Below are positions 1 to 10,128 of a DNA stretch of 64,000 bases, piece after piece. The number at the start of each line of letters is the position of its first letter. Position 1 is the stretch's first letter. The position numbers were made by a program, and so were the translations under genes. Location: positions 283,747,693 to 283,811,692 of the forward strand of contig NC_090319.1 in NCBI RefSeq assembly GCF_040869045.1, given 5' to 3'. Source of the DNA: Eurosta solidaginis (Eukaryota; Arthropoda; Insecta; Diptera; Tephritidae). The notes beneath the pieces were generated by a model. It ran no database searches, was not told the DNA's origin, and saw nothing but the letters and a program-made list of their open reading frames with translations.

Positions 1-530
1 GCTATTTAAAGGTGATTTGTATGCAAAGGACTCACTTTCAAGTGTACTCAACGGCAGAGTTATGAATACATGCAGATATGTAAATTTTACAACGATAAAG
101 CAAATAAAGTTGAGAATAATAGTTTTACTCAAAGAATAAAAAATTTTATAAATTAATAGAAGATGCATTTATAAAAAAAAAACAAGCAAAATTTATTCTA
201 AAAACCAAGTTTCAATATGTTGTGTCTGGAAAAAAGGCGAAAATTAGAAATGACAAACGATCTAACAAAACCGCAAATTGCCTGCATAAGTGAAATTTCC
301 AATAAACTGTTCGACAAGCAATTTAAGTTGAACACATGCTTTGATCGCAAGTTGCATGTTGCTATAAAAATCTAACCACAGGCTGCAAGGAAAATATTAG
401 CTATTCAGAAAATACATGAATTTGGCAAATGTAAGATTGTAGGTAAGCGTGGATGTGGATATTTAAAAATATTAGTGGAGGCAAACGCAGTTATTAAATA
501 TAAAAAAAAAAAAAATTTATTGGGCTCGCA
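1..530. other. AT-rich stretch, no gene seen
   Basis: AT-rich sequence with short A runs (around 170-180 and 500-515). No reading frame, splice-bounded exon or recognisable repeat family could be supported on either strand. Confidence 0.6.
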
Positions 531-655
531 AACAAGGCCTTCGCGACCCCAAGTTCCCCATGGATCTAGGGGGTGGGAGGGTGATATGGCCTAGAAATTT
601 TCATGTGTTCATACTAAATCCTTCCCGAGTTGATCTGGCTAGCCCTTTATTGGCC
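531..655 (+). repeat. Dispersed short repeat (family D), partial copy
   Basis: It carries the block gatctagggggtgggagggt followed by gatatggcctagaa, shared almost word for word with 59640-59720 and in degraded form with 2540-2600. The copy stops before the family's 3' hairpin and acaacaa tail. No coding capacity is visible. From memory this family is common in tephritid genomes; it may be a SINE or the 3' UTR of a non-LTR element. Confidence 0.6.
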
Positions 656-924
656 ATAACGCTCAACCTGAAGTACAAATCGTAATCGTATGTCTGACTC
701 ACTCCTTCTAATTAAAAAGCATATAGGTACTTACTGAAATTGGTAGAGAACCTCGGCCTAAATTCTCTTCGTAGGTATATGCATAGAACGCATAGGTATA
801 ACGGACAGGTTGTACCCGGAACCTTGGAAAAAGTAGCAAAAATGTTAAAAGACAATGGCAAAGGGAATCCTAATTCAATACTGCTCTGCCGGCCGAAGGT
901 GTTCGTACTGGCGTGGAATTAACA

Positions 925-2168
925 TAGCAATGCTCATTTGGATGCTATCCTAAACAAGGCAACAAGAGCTTTCTTCGCCTGTACTAGACTCGAAGGCAAA
1001 ACATGGGGGATCTCTCCAAAAATGGTATACTGGACATTTAATACTGTTGTAAGGCCAATAGCCACTTATGCTTCCCCAGTTTGGTGGCAGAAGGCCACGC
1101 AAAAAACGGCAACAGCAAAACAAAGCAAACTGCATCGACTAGTTTGCATTGGCATAATGGGTGCGATGAGAACGGCCGCTGCTGATGCACTTAGTGCTTT
1201 AGTGATATTCTGATAGAGAAAGGGGCAACACTAGGCACACTAGACCCACTGGTAAACAGGGAATCTCTATAATGACCCTGACTCAGAGGTCTCGTCGTCA
1301 GATGTGTCGAAATTCGAAGACGGAAGAAAGGGGCTGGCATCTATGGGCCGAACTTCAAGAAACCGATACCAACGGGATGCTACTCCACCATATTTCAGGC
1401 AGAAATCCATGCAATATAAGTTTGTGGTAGAGAATGTCTGCGAAAAGGCTCAGCAACGAAGGGCATCTACATTATGTGGGACAGCCAGGTGGCCCTGCGT
1501 GCATTGAAATCTTACACAGTTACATCTAAGCTAGGGGATGACTGCACTGAAATACTTAATGACCTGGGTGTCAAAAACAAGGTCTTGTTAGGATGGGTTT
1601 CCGAACATCAGGAACATTAAGGTAATGAACATGCAGATTACCTAGCAAAGCAGGGTGCTATAGCAGCATTCTATGGTGAACTTACAAAGCATACACCAGG
1701 GAAAATATAAGTAACTGGGAAACTAAACAATTCAGATGTTAATGGATTGACTGCCCAGGGCAAATACATGCCAACCTATTTATACTTCCGGCACTGATAG
1801 GATCAGCCAAACTCATTAGTCTAAGCAGGGAAGACTTAAGAACTCTCACTGCGTATTACACGGGACACTGTAGTCCCCGATATCACCTAAGTAAGTCAAA
1901 TCTATCCGATACCCAAATTTGTCGTTTCTGTGAGCTGGAGGATGAAACGTCGGTTAACATTCTCTGCGAATGCGTCGCTTTGGCTAGGCAGAGACTCTCC
2001 CATTTAGCTGGTGTGACTCTTAATCCCTATGAGATATGGAGTAAAAACCCTAAAGAGGTATTTAGATACACCAAAAGCCTCCAGATACAAAATTAGGCTG
2101 AAAGGTCACGCACAATAGATCTTCACAAAGGTCGCAGTGTTTCCAGGCCTAGTAATAATAATAATAAT
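925..2168 (+). pseudogene. Non-LTR retrotransposon, 3' part (RT end, RNase H, zinc knuckle), decayed
   Basis: Broken frames read through the C-terminal end of an element ORF2. At 938-1213 the translation has KTWGISPKMVYW and VVRPIATYASPVWW, typical of the region after the RT palm and thumb. From about 1475 it has WDSQVALRAL, and near 1620-1655 GNEHADYLAKQGA, which are RNase H signatures. At 1918-1990 ICRFCELEDETSVNILCECV is the terminal zinc-knuckle-like motif. Several frameshifts and stops separate these parts, and the upstream RT and endonuclease are missing. The copy ends in a short TAA/AAT repeat (2153-2168), which recalls I-type elements; the RNase H fits the I/LOA group, but the clade is an inference. 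No target duplication was identified. Confidence 0.75.
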
Positions 2169-2475
2169 TAGCATAGCAAGGTAATATCAAATCCAAACGA
2201 GTTGTTCTCTTTGCAACCTTAGACTTAAGAAAAGGCTTCAACAGTTCGGGATTAGGCACATATATTGGTTGTTTAGAGCAGCGATTCCTAACCAAATGCT
2301 ACTTACAGCACGTCATCAGAAACTATCTCAGTAACACCAGCGAGTAAGGTGGCTTATAATATACTTGCTGCAGATATGCCTGTCATAAAAGGCTACTAAA
2401 ATACACAAAATGATTCAAGGGTTTGTGTAACGTAACCCTTTCAAGGGATTGTCAACGCAGTTTATAGCCTTTCCA
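2169..2475. other. No gene seen
   Basis: Moderately AT-rich sequence after the LINE tail. The word caagggtttgtgtaacg is followed by a similar caagggattgtcaacg, but nothing coding or recognisable was found. Confidence 0.5.
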
Positions 2476-2489
2476 ACCCAATTGTCAAC

Positions 2490-2760
2490 CTCATCTACCC
2501 GTGGTGAAATCTGTTTCTTTAGCAGATGAGGCTCTGGTAACGCCAAGTTCCTAATTGGAACGGGATGGCCTAGAAGGTTCAATGTGATCATTTTAAATCC
2601 TTTCTGAAATGTTCGGGTTTATACCTGAATAGTGTTTGTTACCGAAACGTATCGGATATATATCCGACAAAGAAACATCAACACCGACGACACTCCCCAA
2701 AACCTTCGGGGAGTGTCTTTATCGATGCAGCAACAACATCACATACGACCCGCGAAGGCA
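2490..2760 (+). repeat. Dispersed short repeat (family D), near full-length copy
   Basis: The order of blocks matches the copy at 59600-59835: a tgtcaacctcatctaccc start, cagatgaggctctgg, ggcctagaaggttca, a ccgaaacgtatcgg block, then a hairpin and a gcagcaacaacatca tail. The hairpin has 10-bp arms, gacactcccc at 2689-2698 and ggggagtgtc at 2708-2717, around a 9-nt loop. It lies just upstream of cttatcg plus the CAA-rich tail. Non-coding; could be a SINE or a truncated LINE 3' end. Confidence 0.65.
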
Positions 2761-3878
2761 CACCTATTATATCCTGGATTCAATCCCAAACAAAATCAAT
2801 AGTCAATAAATATCACCCTAATGTGCATAGGTGAAAAATTGGAAAACAAATTTTATGATATAAAAATAGAACTAGACAAATTTAGTATCTACGAAAATGG
2901 TTTTCTTCTTTTTCTTTATGAAATGCACCTCAGCACTCCAATTAACGTTAAAATTGCGCCGCGACACGTAAATGGTAAATTAGCAGTTAAGATCCAAAGA
3001 TCTACGAGCTGTGCGCCACGCCAACATGCCACATTAACCAATGTAACACGGCGTATTGCATATAAATCGCTTATTGTATGCCTTCACGTCGAAGGTGCAA
3101 AATCTGCATTTTGTACGTCTGTGTCGCCTAGCCACAGCTCGCACGCTGCGCTTTACCTCTGACGTGATCTGTGATGTGTCTGGAACAGCTGCAACATATC
3201 CGAACACTAATAAAGGTATTAATTAACTTGTTAATTTTGTATTCGCCGCTGAGGAAAATTTTTGCATTTTCCGTGAAAATCTAAATAAGTAAGCTTTCCT
3301 GCAAAAAATCGTGCAATTAATCCCTAAAGAGATTGGTCTCCCATTGATCTCTTTTGTTTACATTTGTGCATAATTGATACCGTTTAGTCCCTTTCGGGTA
3401 CAGTTGGAATTAGTCGGTTTGAAATCTATGTAGTACATTTTAAGAAATATTAAAAAAAATGGCAACGCAGTTAGTCAAATGAAAAAGATTACAAGTGATT
3501 GAATCGATTTATTTAAGAAAAATGCGAAGCCCTATACCGAATCTTAATTACTAGAACTTAAAGACTACGCCGGAGTTAGGGTTGAATTTTCTAAGAATAT
3601 TTTTTATTCCTTTTTGAAAAGCGGGCGAACGACTTACATAAAATAGATTTGGTGGCTCCGCAAACCCTTCGATTGTTTTTCTGCCATGAAAAATTCGACT
3701 GGCCATATTTGATACCGTATTGAAACGAAAAGGGACTAGTCTTCATATGTTCTCATATGATTACAAAGGGGATTGATCATATCGATCCATTTCGGTTATA
3801 AATGGGTACAATTAATAATCCCGGGTTCATCCTAGACTAATCACATTTTTTGCAGGGTTAACATACGTATTATGCATG
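2761..3878. other. No gene seen
   Basis: A 113-codon open frame at 2821-3162 shows no recognisable domain, low-complexity coding signal or exon context, so it is not annotated. The rest is AT-rich, with short stretches around 3390 and 3790 that look like old repeats but could not be assigned. Confidence 0.5.
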
Positions 3879-4092
3879 TATGTGTGCAGGGCCGCAGAGA
3901 GGGGGGGGGGGGGGGGCAGCCAGGCAATTGCCCTGGGGCCCGGAAGGTTTTTGGGGGCCCGGCAAGGCAAAGCAGTATTGACAGTACTTTAACTAGGATT
4001 TCATATATACATACATATTTTGTTGCTACAAAAAATTGTTTTAAAATTGAAAATCACTAAACTAAAATCATTAGCATCCAATCAAATACTCT

Positions 4093-4228
4093 GGGGCATA
4101 GTCATAGTCGAAATAAAATGTAATTTTAAGTTAGATAAAATTTTGTGACACAATTTTATAAGCGCTATCTGTCAAAAATGCTTCAACTAACTTAAAATCA
4201 CATTTTATTTCGACTATAACTATGCCCC
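4093..4228. mobile_element. 136-bp MITE with ~42-bp terminal inverted repeats
   Basis: The left arm begins ggggcatagtcatagtcgaa and the right arm ends ttcgactataactatgcccc. The arms are near-perfect inverted repeats for about 42 bp with a centre of roughly 50 bp. No clear target duplication could be read, so the superfamily is open. It lies in the non-coding 5' part of the hAT remnant. Confidence 0.8.
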
Positions 4229-4479
4229 TATTGGTTTGGTCGTATTGCTTTTTAATTTTTGTAAAAGCCAGCGACATCTGTAAATACAGGCTGATAATAA
4301 ACTAGAGCGTTAATTTGAAAAAATTAGTACACCTCCACTTGTTTTGCGAAACGCAAATTTTTTGCAAACATATGAGTATGCCGTGGATAAGCCTACATAG
4401 GTCATTGATGAGTTGAAGCCGGCATCAATGGTCGATCATACTTCAAGAATGTAAGGTTCTGGCAGGGAGTACAGGAGCT

Positions 4480-4985
4480 GTGAATACCTTCGCAGAGAAA
4501 AGAAGAAAGATAAGAAAGCGCCAGTTCGATGAATTACCTGGCGAATCACCTGAGTGTGATTCCGAAACTCAATTCAAACAGCAAGTTTTTTACGTTCTTT
4601 TGGACTGCTTGATTGGTAACATGACAAGATTTTTCGAAGCCGTAAATGACATTGCGATTAAATTTAGTTTTTTTTTTTGAAGTATCAGGATCTGATAGAA
4701 GAAGAGCTCAGAAAAAAGGCAGCGGCATTCCGCACGATTTATGACAACGATATTTCTACGGATCTGATAGATGAAATCACTCATCTCAAACCCATCCACT
4801 TAGCAAATTTGGGATGTGATTCGCTGCCACCATTTCAACTTCTGAACAAATTTCATGACTTGAAGATGTAAATATTATTTCCTAACATCTGCATCACATT
4901 AAGAATATTTTGCACACTTCCAGTGTAGCTGTAGGGGGTTCTTTTAGCCTATTTTCTCGCATGAAAAATTTTTTACGTTCTACTA
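4480..4985 (+). pseudogene. hAT transposase, C-terminal part before the nested insertion
   Basis: The first frame (4480-4679) gives a basic KRRKIRKRQFDE stretch and then a segment matching the ZMYM1-like FYxVLD pattern (QVFYVLLDCLIGNMTRFFEA). After a shift near 4678 the next frame continues with KYQDLIEEELRKKA to 4871. A further shift brings in VAVGGSFSLFSRMKNFLRST (around 4924-4983), which corresponds to the hAT C-terminal VASGERSFSKLKRIK-LRST block that precedes the dimerisation motif. The protein is then interrupted by the 4986-6211 insertion. The catalytic N-terminal part is not present. Family assignment is from remembered motifs, not a search. Confidence 0.8.
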
Positions 4986-6213
4986 CCCACTCAGCATTTA
5001 GGTGATTCAATTTTGAATTTCCCTACATATCAATACAATTTGATTACTCTTTCTGACTAAATAATGAGTTATCATACAATTGAACAAAAGAAATAATCAA
5101 ATATGAATACTTTTGATGATAAAAACTAAAAAGCATTTTTCGATCACTTTTTGGAATCATTTTTGAAGTCCTTTAAGGACTAAATTTTAACATTTCATAA
5201 AAACCAACAAAAAGAATAATCAAATATGGTTACCTTTGATGATCAAAAACTGAATATAGTTTTTCAATCACATTTTGGAATCATATTTGAACCAAATGTG
5301 TTTACTTTAGGTGATAAAAAATTTATGATCATTTTTCATTCAGCTTTCTGAATCTTTTATGAATATATTTAATGACTGAATAATGAATTTTATACTTGTT
5401 GAAATTTTACTTTTAATTAAAATTTTATTTTTTTCACATACACATATTTTTTCAATCATGAAGCTAAGAAAAAATATATAAGAATTTTATTATTTATGCA
5501 AAAGATATTTTTCAAGAAAAAAATAATGTAATGCTGCTCGCGAACGAAGATTTCCCCAACAATTTGTCCCCTTCAGCTTCCCAGAAAATACATAATGATT
5601 GGACAATACATAGGTTGTGAGCTATTTGAACTCCAGGTAAGTGAAACTATCTTGACATACCTGGATACGGCTTCAACATCCCGTATCGTATCCGTATTTT
5701 AAGATGCAGACGATAATGCTGATGTTGGATGTTTTAGTCGCAGGTGTATATCGGTCAAGTTTGTTTACGAGTTAGCTGTGGCTCGAATAGCTCACTTTCG
5801 CGTGCTTTCTTCCCCTGATGAAATAAGATTATTATGTAGTGTCCTATTTTGAATGAGATATGAAGAATAAATGCATCAAAATCGCATTCAAAAATGATTC
5901 AAAAATCTTAACCAAACCGATTGAAATATATTCACGAATATGATCAGAAAATGACTGTGAAAAGCAGTCAAATATTACTCTAAAACTATTAAAGCTCAAT
6001 TTTACAATGATATCAAATATGTATAAAAAGCGTTTCGAAATAGGAATCATAAATGATTATTCAAGAATAATCACATTTATGGTACATTTTTCTCCCGACG
6101 ATACGTTAATTTTCGAACAGAAAATGCTTTTAAATTTGAACGTTTTTAATCATCTTGGGGTATGATATTTAAATATTTTTTGATCAAAATTTTCAAAAAA
6201 TGCTGGCTGGGTA
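4984..6213. mobile_element. Nested transposon (TA target) inside the hAT transposase
   Basis: The insertion starts cccactcagcattta at 4986 and ends aaatgctggctggg at 6211. These are imperfect inverted repeats, and TA flanks both sides (4984-4985 and 6212-6213). Removing it together with one TA joins the hAT codons RST and MSQ in frame, which fixes the borders precisely. The 1226-bp interior is AT-rich and non-coding. It holds degenerate internal repeats such as aataatcaaatatg (about 5091 and 5216) with aatgattc-type words in both orientations. TA targeting suggests a Tc1/mariner-type non-autonomous element. Confidence 0.78.
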
Positions 6214-6419
6214 TGAGCCAATATCGCTTGACAAGCATTGGAACATTGGCGTTGGAGCCCAGCCTTGCTCGCAGCATAAGTTTTGAATTGGTCATTTTCA
6301 TATTAGCAGATCAAAAAGCACGGAAGGTTTTCCTTGGTTTCAATCTCTTAAAATGTACATATTTAGAAAAAGTTAATGTAAGCAATCAAACAATGAAATC
6401 TAACATTTCATTTATGTAA
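6212..6419 (+). pseudogene. hAT transposase, terminal dimerisation fragment
   Basis: Reading from 6213, MSQYRLTSIGTLALEPSLAR and then FELVIFILADQKARKV reproduce the pattern of the hAT C-terminal dimerisation motif (MSQxRLxxLALLSIExxxA and KARKV). A stop at 6417-6419 is followed within about 120 bp by the right terminal inverted repeat, as expected for the 3' end of the gene. The fragment is separated from the upstream part by the nested TA-flanked element. Confidence 0.82.
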
Positions 6420-6548
6420 GTGCTGCAGTAAATCTTATTTTATATGAAATAAAACTGAAAATGTGGATTGAGTTTATTTTTTACGGGGGCCCGTGAACGC
6501 GAACTGTCCCAGGGGCCCGGCTCGGCTCTCTGCGGCCCTGTATGTGTG

Positions 6549-7284
6549 TATGCATGTAGGTATGTAGGCCTGCCAAATGCACCAGCAGTCAAGGATCATG
6601 TGACATGTTCCTCGTAAAATCTACGCATGTTGCACTTTCATTTCGTGTATTTTATTTATTTATTGCTTTTGTTTATTTCGTATGCATATAAGTACGTATG
6701 TTCTACATTTGTTAAGCAAAATGTTGCAAACCATAATAATTATTGTGTGAGGTGAAACACACAGTGAGTGATAATTTTGCTGATGGATTGCATATGGCCT
6801 ACAAATACTGCAAAAGAATATCGGGCTAGTAATCTATACAGGGTGAACATGGAAAAAAATGTTTGTTTTGGGAAAAATTCAAATATTTTTTGTCTTTCTC
6901 TTTACCATTAACTGGCGCTCTCGGCAACATTGGCCTACAACTTTTGCCACGGTCTTTCTCAGGAAAAAGTTAGCGCGCAACCTTTGTACGGTATTTATTT
7001 TGTTTTGCAAATTTTTTGACAGGGTGGTAAATGGATTTATAATGGAATGATTTGTCGTCATTGCTAGTTAAATTTGATCAGCGTTGAACCAGTTTCGACG
7101 TTGTGCCATTTAATGCCTGAAAAACACTGAATATAGCACGCACACAAATATGCTTAAATATATTACCCCTTTTCAAAGCCTACGCCTCTATAAAATACAC
7201 AAATAAAGTAAATTTGTAAACTCTTTGCAGGCTGGGTGGTTATAGAGATGTACAGATAAATAACAGTGGAAGCCGTCCATACAT
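6549..7284. other. No gene seen
   Basis: AT-rich sequence between the hAT remnant and the next LINE fragment. Open frames of about 60 codons on both strands around 6860-7060 overlap each other and carry no recognisable motif. Confidence 0.5.
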
Positions 7285-8248
7285 CCGATGAGTAGGTTAG
7301 GTTAGGTTGAACTGGCAGGTCCATGAGGACCTCACATAGACTGAATGAGTCCGTATTGTTACCAGAAATTCATTTTTATGACCAAACTGAAAAGCCCTAT
7401 CAAAAACCAGGACCTATATTATAAAAGAACTCCCTCCTTGGAAAATACTAGAAGTTTTGTACGACTTAAGCCACTTGCTGCTTCTAGATCTGACAGCTGT
7501 ATCACTTCTAATAGCTGAAGTCTTAGCCTGGCAAGCGAAGGGCACGAGCACAAACCGTGCTCGATCGTTTCCTCCTCCAACCCGCACTTCCCACATCTGC
7601 TATCACTAACCGAGCCTAATTTAAGGGCATGTGACGACAGAAGGTGGTCTCCAGTCAATATACCCATCATGATTCTACAGTCCTCTCTTTTTAATGATAG
7701 AAGCAACATTGTTAGTCTAAGATTGTAAGGCTTACACATAATATTTGACACTTTACAGCCCCGCGCTTGAACCCACGCTTTTCCCGTTTGGTCGATCATG
7801 TGCACCTCACGCTTTCTCTTAATCTCGCCCAATCTACGGAACAAGCGTCCTTTTTAGCTAGTTCGTCCGCTTTTTCATTCTAATTTATTCCCATATGCCC
7901 TGAGACCTAATATAGATGTATGCTTCTCCCTGTACCGTTTCTTTCTTGAGACTGCTTACACTCTAACACACTTTTAGATGCTGTGCTATGCGAGATTATT
8001 GCCTTAATTGTTGTTTGGCTGTCAATATAAAAGTTAATACGGTTGCAGTTTAAGCTATTCTCTTCCAGTGTTTCTACTGCTTTGGTTAAAGCTAATATTT
8101 CGGCTTGGAAAACGCTACAGTGGTGTGGCAGCTTGTAGGATCTGTTTATTTCCGGATCAGCATAGTACACCGCAGACCTTTCCACTACTTTGGAACCATC
8201 TGTGCACACATGTATCGCCTCGTCCACCATTTGAGTACCCGATGAGTA
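7285..8248 (-). mobile_element. 5'-truncated RNase H-bearing LINE (copy A) with 10-bp TSD
   Basis: A 944-bp insertion (7295-8238) is flanked by ccgatgagta on both sides (7285-7294 and 8239-8248). On the minus strand it encodes an RNase H domain: CTDGSK near the start, FQAEILAL, YIDSQTTIKAI, then NEKADELAKK across a frameshift around 7845-7910. A C-terminal zinc-knuckle-like block follows, RCGKCGLEEETIEHGLCSCP (about 7540-7600). The element sense strand ends in a short CCTAACC repeat (plus strand ggttaggttaggtt, 7295-7308). A second copy of the same family lies at 45875-47345. The 5' RT and endonuclease are absent, as in ordinary 5'-truncated LINE insertions. Confidence 0.87.
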
Positions 8249-9317
8249 TTAAATAGCGTATACATATGTAACCTCATAAAGAGGATTTTATAGTATTTTT
8301 TTCTTTTGTTTGAAAGAAAACCGACCTCAAAACTCATAACAACCCCTTTGAAGTTGCAAGTTCTGCAATCTTTTTTCATTTTCTTTGCCCACCCAAATTC
8401 GGGAGCAAAAACAACACCCCAGTTGCTGAAGTTTGCCCGTTTCGTTTAAACAGATTATGCTTCTTAAACTCTATACCTGTACAATCCGGTGACCAAATCA
8501 CAGTACGGACTCGAAAGCCATTACAGGGTTACTGCCTATTAATGCTCAACAAATATCTTGCTACAAGGAAGGCCTGAATTTTGATCAATTAAAATAAAAA
8601 AGGCATTCAAATAAATGAAGTACTAGTTTTTCGTGACTATAAGGTTTCGACAAATATGGATTACTTATGATTTTGTATCAGCCTGCAGGGCAGTTAAGGG
8701 AGCTTGTGGATGTACTTAGGCCTCCTCTTTCAGTGTAACTTTTCTGGTAAAAGTTCAAAATATGCAGCACAAAAAGAGTATGAGATTATAATTATGGAGA
8801 GTTTGCGTGCAATCATTAAGGATGACGGAGAGAAGAGGTGAAGAGCGAGGAACGGGTAAAGGTAAGTATTTGAAAGGTATTTGAATTGATACTGCTCATT
8901 CAGGAGGGATATTTATAAAAAAAACGACAGACCAAACGCCGAAATAATCACACAAGGCGGAAAAGATTATGTAAGAAGCAGTCATTGGCTCCCATGCATA
9001 AAAAAGGAGCATTTGATTTGTATAACAAAAATAATAAAACCACCTTTTATTAAAAAACTCGTTTCTAAACAAATGCTTGCTTTCTATGCCGACACTTGAG
9101 AACGGGACCTGGCATGAATGCAGTTCCACAATAATATAATAAAATTTCAAAAATTTATAAAATCTGAACAATCAGTCCGCATGAGATACAGAGCGACGCA
9201 CAGACAATCTGACATGGCTTAAAGAAATCAACTTGTAATCCTGATCATTTCGATATACTCACTGAGCCCAAGCACCGCAAGGGGCGCCATTTTGATACAC
9301 ATTCTCCTGGTACCAAT
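8249..9317. other. No gene seen
   Basis: Mostly AT-rich sequence. The open frames here are short and lack recognisable domains. The last ~70 bp before 9318 are less AT-rich and form the left flank of the R1-clade insertion. Confidence 0.5.
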
Positions 9318-10128
9318 TGTAGTTCTTTGCACTCAGAGTGTGGATTTCGTTGCGAACGGACGTGTTTTGAAGTCGCGTACAGTTGTTTAAAGAAATTCGT
9401 TGTGTGCTTTAAGAGTGTTTTTGTAGCATAAACAAAGGGGCGGAAAAAACCTTTGTTTGTGTAATTAGTGAAAGTGTTGGACATTTGGAGCCCCAAGTTA
9501 GCGGTCAGTCGAAGGTCAATCTCCGGCGGAGCCCTAATTTTGTGCGCGTGATTTTGGTTGCTACCAATTTTCGCCCTAACCTCAAAGTGCTTGCACGTGG
9601 AGGTAGGCTTGTGTGTGCGCGCATTCAATCGGCTGTGAGTGAGTACCCAGGTGAAAACTTGTGTGTGACTACACACTGTTCCGCTTGGTATCATTGGTAT
9701 CAGTGTTGGACTACTTGCTCAGTGAGCAATTGTGGACTGCTTGCGTGAGGGGGCATAAACCCATACTTGAACTAGTGGAAGTATCAGCGGTAGTGTTTAT
9801 AGTCTGCCCGTTCAGCTCGGCGTAGCTTTCGTGCCGGTAGACTCGTCCCCGATACGGGGAACAGTGTTCCGTCCGTCGGGGCGGTGGTAGTGACCACGTC
9901 AGCACTTTGCTGACAAACAGCGTACGAGCTACGTCACCGCGCTATAGCTATAGCTGACGGGTTGGGCTGTTACTGCTGCTGGCCACTGGTTCTGAATGGT
10001 CATAGCCCTCTAATTTAGGGCAGCCTACATTCGCCCAGTGGGCATCGGTTTTCTCCTGGTGTTTACTTCCACATCCGTGTCGTGTAAGTGTGACCAAGTT
10101 TGTCTCTGGCGACAGGCGCTTTGAGGAA

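Larger units (their letters stand above)
3879..6548 (+). mobile_element. Defective hAT transposon (ZMYM1/Zaphod-like transposase) with 8-bp TSD
   Basis: The ends are inverted: cagggccgcagagag starts at 3887 and ctctctgcggccctg ends at 6540. Both sides are flanked by the same 8 bp, tatgtgtg (3879-3886 and 6541-6548), the target-site duplication length of the hAT superfamily. The GC-rich subterminal sequence with ggggcccgg on both sides is typical of Zaphod/ZMYM1-type hAT elements. Inside are only the C-terminal remains of a transposase. A 136-bp MITE (4093-4228) and a 1.2-kb element (4986-6211) are nested within it, so the original remnant is about 1.3 kb. The N-terminal half of the transposase appears deleted. 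A G17 run at 3901-3917 suggests slippage. Not autonomous. Confidence 0.88.

Noticed and set aside
2821..3162. 113-codon ORF
   Set aside because: No recognisable domain, exon context or neighbouring gene; this length can arise by chance in a window of this size.
4093..4228. Target duplication for the MITE
   Set aside because: Flanking bases (actct and tattg) do not match, so no duplication is claimed.
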